DNA from: Rufibacter sp. XAAS-G3-1
GTDB lineage: Bacteria > Bacteroidota > Bacteroidia > Cytophagales > Hymenobacteraceae
Reading direction: 5' to 3'
DNA: 64,000 bases
Assembly: GCF_013623775.1 (NCBI RefSeq)
Contig: NZ_JABFAM010000003.1
Location: forward strand, 367,242 to 431,241
Part shown: piece after piece, positions 59,157 to 64,000 of the stretch
Numbering within the stretch: the first letter of the stretch is position 1
Layout: each line of letters begins with the position of its first letter
The notes under the pieces: generated by a model
Database searches by the model: none
What the model saw: only the letters and a program-made list of their open reading frames with translations
Told to the model about the DNA's origin: nothing
Made by a program: the position numbers and the translations under genes

Positions 59157-59262
59157 GAGCATGTTTAAATTTCATCTTTGCGCTACAAACGGCCATAAAA
59201 AGAACCTGTGTTCGCCTTTTCCTGACAATTTTCGCCAGCAAACCTGAAATTTAAACAAGCTC
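59157..59262. mobile_element. Short MITE with TTA target duplication
   Basis: GAGCATGTTTAAATTTC...GAAATTTAAACAAGCTC, TTA on both sides (59154-59156, 59263-59265), 106 bp. Same family as 42183-42345 and 55934-56250. Confidence 0.75.
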
Positions 59263-59265
59263 TTA

Positions 59266-60721
59266 GAATAAGAACCAACACAATAGTTGTGTCTTAGCAA
59301 ACCAATAAGAACGAAAACCAGAGAAGCACAGCTAAGTTTGCCATCCTTTAGCCTATGGAACAAGCAAGGGCAAAGAATATCTCTTCCCTGAACATGTGAG
59401 CATAAGCCCCATCATAGATATGGATTAAGCAATATCTATGATAATCAACTAAAAGATCATTATCATAGATATTCCCTACGTAAGTTCAAGAAGCAACTTA
59501 CTCCAAAGCTAATAGCAATGTGTAAGATTAAGATTGACTTTTTAATCCGAAGAGGCAGAGGGCTGTAATTGAACGTTAGCATTCATTAGGTGCACCAACA
59601 GTGAGGATAAGGAATTACCCTGTAATCGTATTGAGAGGCGTTTGCAGTCCTTAATTGTTGCGATCGATTAGCCTTATCCTCCAAAGTGCATTTCATTCTC
59701 TGAGAATAGACTACAGCTCCAGTGCTTAGTATTGAAGCTAGATTTGTTTTCTTTTCAATAAAGCATCAAGACTACAGAATGCAGATCATTTTGAGGAGCC
59801 ACATATATAACCTCATCAAGTGTGCTCCTTCAAAAAGCTTAACTTCAGGTGCTATCAGCCTGCTTCTCTTACCTACTTATAGGTATTTTTACCGAAAACA
59901 CCAAGATACCATAAATAAAATATAAATAATTATTGCAATAATTAAACGAAATTATACATTTGCCCTACCTGACAGCACTACCCCCCAAAAGTTGTTAACT
60001 ACAGAGAATGGTATAGACAAGTTTAAATTCACTTGTTTTTTCGAATGCATGCAAATGCTTTAGCATACCCCTCGTGCTCCTTTGATTAGGAAACAAACGT
60101 TCTGGCACATCAAATTAAGATCTCTATTAAAACCTATGAGTCTATCTTTCAAAAGCTTCACCATATTGGTTAATCATTATTAATCAACTTTCTATTTTCA
60201 TAGGTGATGTTTAGGGGAGCATACAAGCAACTAAGCATAAAATAATGTTGAGTTGCCATTTACATGATAGTCTTTCGGTAAGTCACAGCTAACATGATTT
60301 TCACGGTATTTATTCTTAGAATTAAAAATAAATACCGTGGATCTTAGCTAGGTAACCCTTTATTTCCTCAAAGCCATCAATTCACAATTTTAGATAAACT
60401 ATTGCTTATATACTACTATTAAAAGTCTTGACACTAGTTTTATTTAAATCAGCATACATATCCTAAATTATAAACGCTAAAGTTATCAGTGTTTTAGGCA
60501 GCGTTACTTAGGCACTTAGAACACATCACTATCATAAAATTTAGTTTAAACAACAAAGCTTTTACGACATTTACTACAAGAATGATATTACATTATTAAA
60601 GACAATTAACAACATAGTTAAGGCAAGCAATTATCATGAACCCCGTCACAATCTACACATCACAGTAGATTATTTTATCAATTTGTTGCAAACATCTAAA
60701 ACCATTACCAAATAAAATAAG
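59266..60721. other. AT-rich island without supported genes
   Basis: About 1.45 kb much richer in A/T than anything before it. No frame has a recognisable protein. The best is 67 codons at 59722. It holds inverted repeats: AATATCTATGATAAT / ATTATCATAGATATT (59429-59472), GAGGATAAGG / CCTTATCC (59602-59681), CACGGTATTTATT / AATAAATACCGTG (60301-60338). These might be terminators, RNA folds or relics of transferred DNA. No hairpin-family copies occur here. Confidence 0.55.
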
Positions 60722-61195
60722 ATGAATAAAGCAAAAGCCACATCTCGCATTAATTACTTCATTCTATGTCTCTCACCCATTTTATTGATTCTTATTCTAT
60801 TCGTATCAGCATTTGCTTTTAATCCTAATAAAGCAAATATAGATCCAAGTGCTACTAAATGGGTTTTTCACTCAGAAGTAAAAGGCGTAAAGATTTACTA
60901 TCAGATTAATACCTGCGAGAAGCAAAGCGTAGTGTTTTTGAAATTCAATAATACAAACAGCAAAAAAGTTTCAGTAACATGGAAAGAAGCTTTTTACACG
61001 AAACAAGTACCTGAAGAAAAAGACAGCCATAAAGGAACCAAGCAACTCACGCTACCTCCGGGAGAAACATCTCAATCTGATTGCAGTGCCGTTAGGATAA
61101 AAGAGTGCATAACTTTTTCTCATGAAGCTATACCTACTTATATAGCTGATATTACTGAATTCAAAATAAAAGACATTCACGTCACTACTCCTTAA
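60722..61195 (+). CDS. Exported hypothetical protein
   Basis: The 157-residue protein has one strong N-terminal hydrophobic segment (IMLCLSPILLILILFVSAFAF region) and then a beta-rich, Lys-rich domain with two Cys pairs (NTCEKQ, DCSAVRIKEC). I do not recognise the family. Codon use is A/T-rich like the flanking island and unlike the rest of the window. It lies 63 bp upstream of the giant surface protein gene, same strand, so the two could form an operon, perhaps as exported partner. Confidence 0.7.
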   Translation: MNKAKATSRINYFILCLSPILLILILFVSAFAFNPNKANIDPSATKWVFHSEVKGVKIYYQINTCEKQSVVFLKFNNTNSKKVSVTWKEAFYTKQVPEEKDSHKGTKQLTLPPGETSQSDCSAVRIKECITFSHEAIPTYIADITEFKIKDIHVTTP

Positions 61196-61258
61196 TTATT
61201 CAATCCAGCTTAATCAACACATTTAAATTTATGTTAAACATTAATCTTAAGAAGCACT

Positions 61259-64000
61259 ATGAAACATTTTACAAAACTATTCTTATGGCTGAGGTTGCTA
61301 AGCCTAATTATATTGCTTTTAGGAGTTTCTATCTCCACTAATGCCCAAACTCCCGCCCCAGATAGTAAAGGGCGTGACTTTTGGATTACTTTTCCTGCGA
61401 ATTATGAAGGAGAAAGCACACTCACTCTATTTATAACCGGAGACATGGCTACAACTGGGATGGTATCCATCCCAGGACTAAACTTTTCCACTAACTTTTC
61501 GGTAACACCAGGTGTTATTACGTCTGTTGTTTTGCCTTCAGATGCACAATTGGCTACATCTAATGTGATAGAAAATAAAGGTATACATATAACAGCACAG
61601 CAAGAGATTACTGTATATGGATTAAATAGAATACAGTTCACAACTGATGCTCTTTTAGCATTACCAACAGATATACTTGGCACCGAATACATTAATTTAG
61701 GTTACCAAGGTAGCGGCACCCAATTAGGAATTGTTGGAACTGTAAATGGCACTATGGTTACCATCACTCCCTCTGTTACTACAGGGACTCGAACGGCTGG
61801 AGTCCCGTATAGGATTACCTTAAATCAAGGACAAACTTATCTTCTCAGAAACAATTCAGGATCAAATGATTTAAGTGGTACGATTATTAGCTCTACAAAT
61901 CCCATTGCGGTATTTGGAAGTCACAATTGCGCAAACATTCCACCTGGTTATTTTGCCTGCGACTATGTAGTAGAACAATTGCCGCCAGTCACTGCATGGG
62001 GTAAACAGTTCGTAACCGTACCTTTAGCCACTAGGCGCAACGGTGATACATTTAGAATTCTTGCTTCTGTAAATAATACCCAGGTAACAGTGAATGGTTC
62101 AGTAATCGCAAACATAAATAGAGGACAATTACATGAGCTTATAATTGATGGCCCAGCTGTCATCTTGGCTAATGAACCAGTACTGGTAGCACAATACTCT
62201 AACGGTTCAAGCTTTGACAATGTAACTTCAGATCCGTTTATGATGCTTATACCGCCTTATGAGCAATTTTTGGGTAGTTACACGGTTGCAACTCCAGCAA
62301 CTGGTTTTAGTGCAAACTTCATTAACGTAGTAGCCCCCACTTCGGCCGTTGGTTCTATCCAACACAACGGGACAGTTATTCCAGCTTCTAGTTTTACTGC
62401 CATTGGAAGCAGTGGTTTCTCTGGAGCACAATTAACCATTAGTGCAGGTACTCATAATCTAACTGGCGGTGGCTTACCATTTGGTGCTTTTGTGTATGGT
62501 TTTGACTCTTATGATTCTTATGGCTATCCTGGAGGACAGTCTTTAGCACCAGTTGCTACGGTAAGAACCATTACCATCAACTTACAAGGAGGCTCTACCG
62601 CCACTGTGGGTACAGAACATTGTATGGTGGCTACCGCAACCGATCAGAATGGAGACCCTGTAGCTGGTGTTAGAGTAGATTTTGCCATAACTGGTGCTAA
62701 TGCTCAAACAGGTTTTGCCACTACTAATACTAGTGGGCAGGCGCAATTCTGTTACACCGGAAATAATTCGGGCACAGATAATATTATGGCTTCATCAGGT
62801 ACAGTTACTGCTAATGCCTCCATAACATGGGTCAACAAGAAGATTCAGACTATTCATTTTGATCCTATCGCGAACAAGAATGTAGGGGATGCGCCTTTTA
62901 CAATAAGTGCCACCGCAAACTCGGGTTTACCAGTAACCTTTACTATTCTTTCTGGCCCAGCATCCATCAGCGGCAATACAATAACGCTAACCGGAATGGA
63001 GGGAGGAGTTGTTGTGCAAGCAATGCAAGCAGGTAATGGGGAATATGCGGCAGCCAGTCCAGTCATCCAAAGATTTATGGTAAGAGGTAGTGACACTCCC
63101 GTTGCTTGCTCAAATACCGGCGGCATCACCTATGAGTTCTGGGCGAACGTGTCTGACCGGCGCGTGGAGGTGGAGCAGATCCCCACCCACCTGGCACCCA
63201 CCAGCACCAGCACGCTGACCTCCTTCTCCGCGCCAACCGATGTGGCCGAGAACTACTTCGCCCGCGTGCGGGGCTACCTCTGCGTGCCGATGACGGGCAT
63301 GTACCGCTTCCACCTGTCCGCCGACGACCGGGCAGAGCTCCAGCTGAGCACCGACGACAACCCGGCCAACAAGCGCCGCATCGCCTTCCTGCGGGCGGCC
63401 GTGCCAGCCGGCGTCTACACCAGCACCCCCACCCAGCAGTCGGGAATGATCATGCTCCAGGCCGGGCAGCGCTACTACATAGAGGCGGTGCTGCGCGAGT
63501 TCCAGTTCAGGGATCACCTAACCGTCGCCTGGAGCAGGCCTGACGGCGTGATGGAGACCATCCCTAGCACCAGCCTCATTCCATACACTCCACCACAAGT
63601 GGCTTGTCCTGGCTCCGGTTCCATCACCTATGAGTACTGGGCGAATGTGTCTGACCGGCGCGTGGAGGTGGAGCAGATCCCCACCCACCTGGCACCCACC
63701 AGCACCAGCACGCTGACCTCCTTCTCCGCGCCAACCGATGTGGCCGAGAACTACTTCGCCCGCGTGCGGGGCTACCTCTGCGTGCCGATGACGGGCATGT
63801 ACCGCTTCCACCTGTCCGCCGACGACCGGGCAGAGCTCCAGCTGAGCACCGACGACAACCCGGCCAACAAGCGCCGCATCGCCTTCCTGCGGGCGGCCGT
63901 GCCAGCCGGCGTCTACACCAGCACCCCCACCCAGCAGTCGGGAATGATCATGCTCCAGGCCGGGCAGCGCTACTACATAGAGGCGGTGCTGCGCGAGTTC
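61259..64000 (+). CDS. Giant surface protein: IgGFc-binding, Ig-like and PA14 repeats (5' part)
   Basis: The open frame runs from ATG 61259 to the window end, 914 codons with no stop. A signal peptide (residues 1-29, ending TNAQ) precedes an IgGFc-binding N-terminal-type domain at about 35-420 (GRDFWITFPANYEG, VYGLNRIQF, VFGSHNCANIP, DYVVEQLPPV, VLVAQYSNG). Then come a Big-1-like Ig domain (about 437-526) and an MBG-like domain (528-609, QTIHFDPIANKNVGDAPF). From residue 618, 166-residue PA14-like units start (ITYEFWANVSDRRVEVEQ, GMYRFHLSADDRAELQL). Two units, 498 bp apart, are nearly identical in DNA. Base composition jumps from AT-rich to GC-rich at about 63110. Probably an adhesin or carbohydrate-binding surface protein exported by T9SS. 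The C-terminus is outside the window. Confidence 0.85.
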   Translation, partial: MKHFTKLFLWLRLLSLIILLLGVSISTNAQTPAPDSKGRDFWITFPANYEGESTLTLFITGDMATTGMVSIPGLNFSTNFSVTPGVITSVVLPSDAQLATSNVIENKGIHITAQQEITVYGLNRIQFTTDALLALPTDILGTEYINLGYQGSGTQLGIVGTVNGTMVTITPSVTTGTRTAGVPYRITLNQGQTYLLRNNSGSNDLSGTIISSTNPIAVFGSHNCANIPPGYFACDYVVEQLPPVTAWGKQFVTVPLATRRNGDTFRILASVNNTQVTVNGSVIANINRGQLHELIIDGPAVILANEPVLVAQYSNGSSFDNVTSDPFMMLIPPYEQFLGSYTVATPATGFSANFINVVAPTSAVGSIQHNGTVIPASSFTAIGSSGFSGAQLTISAGTHNLTGGGLPFGAFVYGFDSYDSYGYPGGQSLAPVATVRTITINLQGGSTATVGTEHCMVATATDQNGDPVAGVRVDFAITGANAQTGFATTNTSGQAQFCYTGNNSGTDNIMASSGTVTANASITWVNKKIQTIHFDPIANKNVGDAPFTISATANSGLPVTFTILSGPASISGNTITLTGMEGGVVVQAMQAGNGEYAAASPVIQRFMVRGSDTPVACSNTGGITYEFWANVSDRRVEVEQIPTHLAPTSTSTLTSFSAPTDVAENYFARVRGYLCVPMTGMYRFHLSADDRAELQLSTDDNPANKRRIAFLRAAVPAGVYTSTPTQQSGMIMLQAGQRYYIEAVLREFQFRDHLTVAWSRPDGVMETIPSTSLIPYTPPQVACPGSGSITYEYWANVSDRRVEVEQIPTHLAPTSTSTLTSFSAPTDVAENYFARVRGYLCVPMTGMYRFHLSADDRAELQLSTDDNPANKRRIAFLRAAVPAGVYTSTPTQQSGMIMLQAGQRYYIEAVLREF
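63119..64000 (+). repeat. 498-bp nearly identical PA14-coding repeat
   Basis: Unit 1 begins near 63119 and unit 2 near 63617 (CACCTATGAG at 63127 and 63625). After two differences in the first 25 shared bases the units look identical by eye to the window end, over more than 340 bp. The identity at synonymous sites indicates recent duplication or ongoing gene conversion. The array may continue past the window. Confidence 0.85.

Noticed and set aside
59401..59700. Possible tRNA or known structured RNA downstream of rplS
   Set aside because: The dyads do not fit a cloverleaf, no T-loop GTTCGA-type sequence is present, and no known RNA motif could be matched by eye.
59722..59925. 67-codon frame in the AT-rich island
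   Set aside because: No ribosome or promoter signal, no conserved features. Expected by chance in AT-rich DNA.
63110..63811. Antisense frames of 135 and 97 codons in the PA14 repeat
   Set aside because: Mirror of GC-rich codons of the surface-protein gene, repeated because the DNA is repeated.
63119..64000. CRISPR-like array
   Set aside because: Unit length is 498 bp and fully coding. No short direct repeats with spacers.

Overview
The window looks like a chromosomal segment of a Bacteroidota bacterium, probably family Hymenobacteraceae (Rufibacter, Pontibacter or Hymenobacter type). This is inferred from TAnnTTTG-type -7 promoter boxes in front of several genes, type IX secretion (T9SS) C-terminal sorting domains, an arginine cluster with an M20-type ArgE, LptD of the Bacteroidota type and moderate GC with very GC-rich coding stretches. 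I could not run a database search, so the genus is tentative.

Layout. 1-4.7 kb: arginine/proline genes argB-proC-argE-argH. 5-6.4 kb: sodium:solute symporter, followed by a 0.9 kb repeat-filled gap. 7.3-13.4 kb: T9SS cargo protein, a broken M16 protease gene, a DUF983 membrane protein, an AraC regulator and a secreted PQQ-type sugar dehydrogenase. 13.7-20.3 kb: unknown protein, PolX-like protein with a degenerate polymerase centre, small lipoprotein candidate, EVE protein, large secreted protein, NhaA. 21-28 kb: pyrR-pyrB, STAS-like protein, TolC-type efflux protein, Xaa-Pro aminopeptidase, secreted subtilase. 28-31 kb: BlaI/BlaR1-like pair whose M56 protein carries four TonB-C-like repeats. 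31.5-42 kb: membrane protein, glycosyltransferase, GNAT, M16 peptidase, M57 protease, T9SS subtilase, AlaA. 42.5-53 kb: SirB1-like protein, acyl-CoA carboxylase beta, MCE protein plus amidase, LptD, PanB, RluA-type synthase, desaturase. 53-59 kb: DUF418 protein, sulfatase-like membrane enzyme, and the operon rpsP-rimM-trmD-rplS. 59-64 kb: an AT-rich island with a gene-poor 1.5 kb, an unknown exported protein and the start of a very large surface protein whose AT-rich IgGFc-binding part switches abruptly to GC-rich, nearly identical PA14 repeats that run off the window.

The most striking non-genic signal is a family of about 35 short intergenic hairpins. The approximate pattern is GTTT-n-GGCCTGTTTT, a 3-5 nt loop, then the complement. 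They sit at most gene boundaries, including divergent ones where a terminator makes no sense, and their stems are kept by compensatory changes. Layered on it are several other repeat families: MITEs with TAA/TTA target duplications, one of them inserted into such a hairpin; a 31-bp perfect inverted-repeat element; a roughly 450-500 bp element in three copies with a conserved folded core; CTCACCCCC blocks; and AAACCTGTGAGGTCT palindromes. No CRISPR array, tRNA, rRNA, prophage or complete transposase gene was seen.
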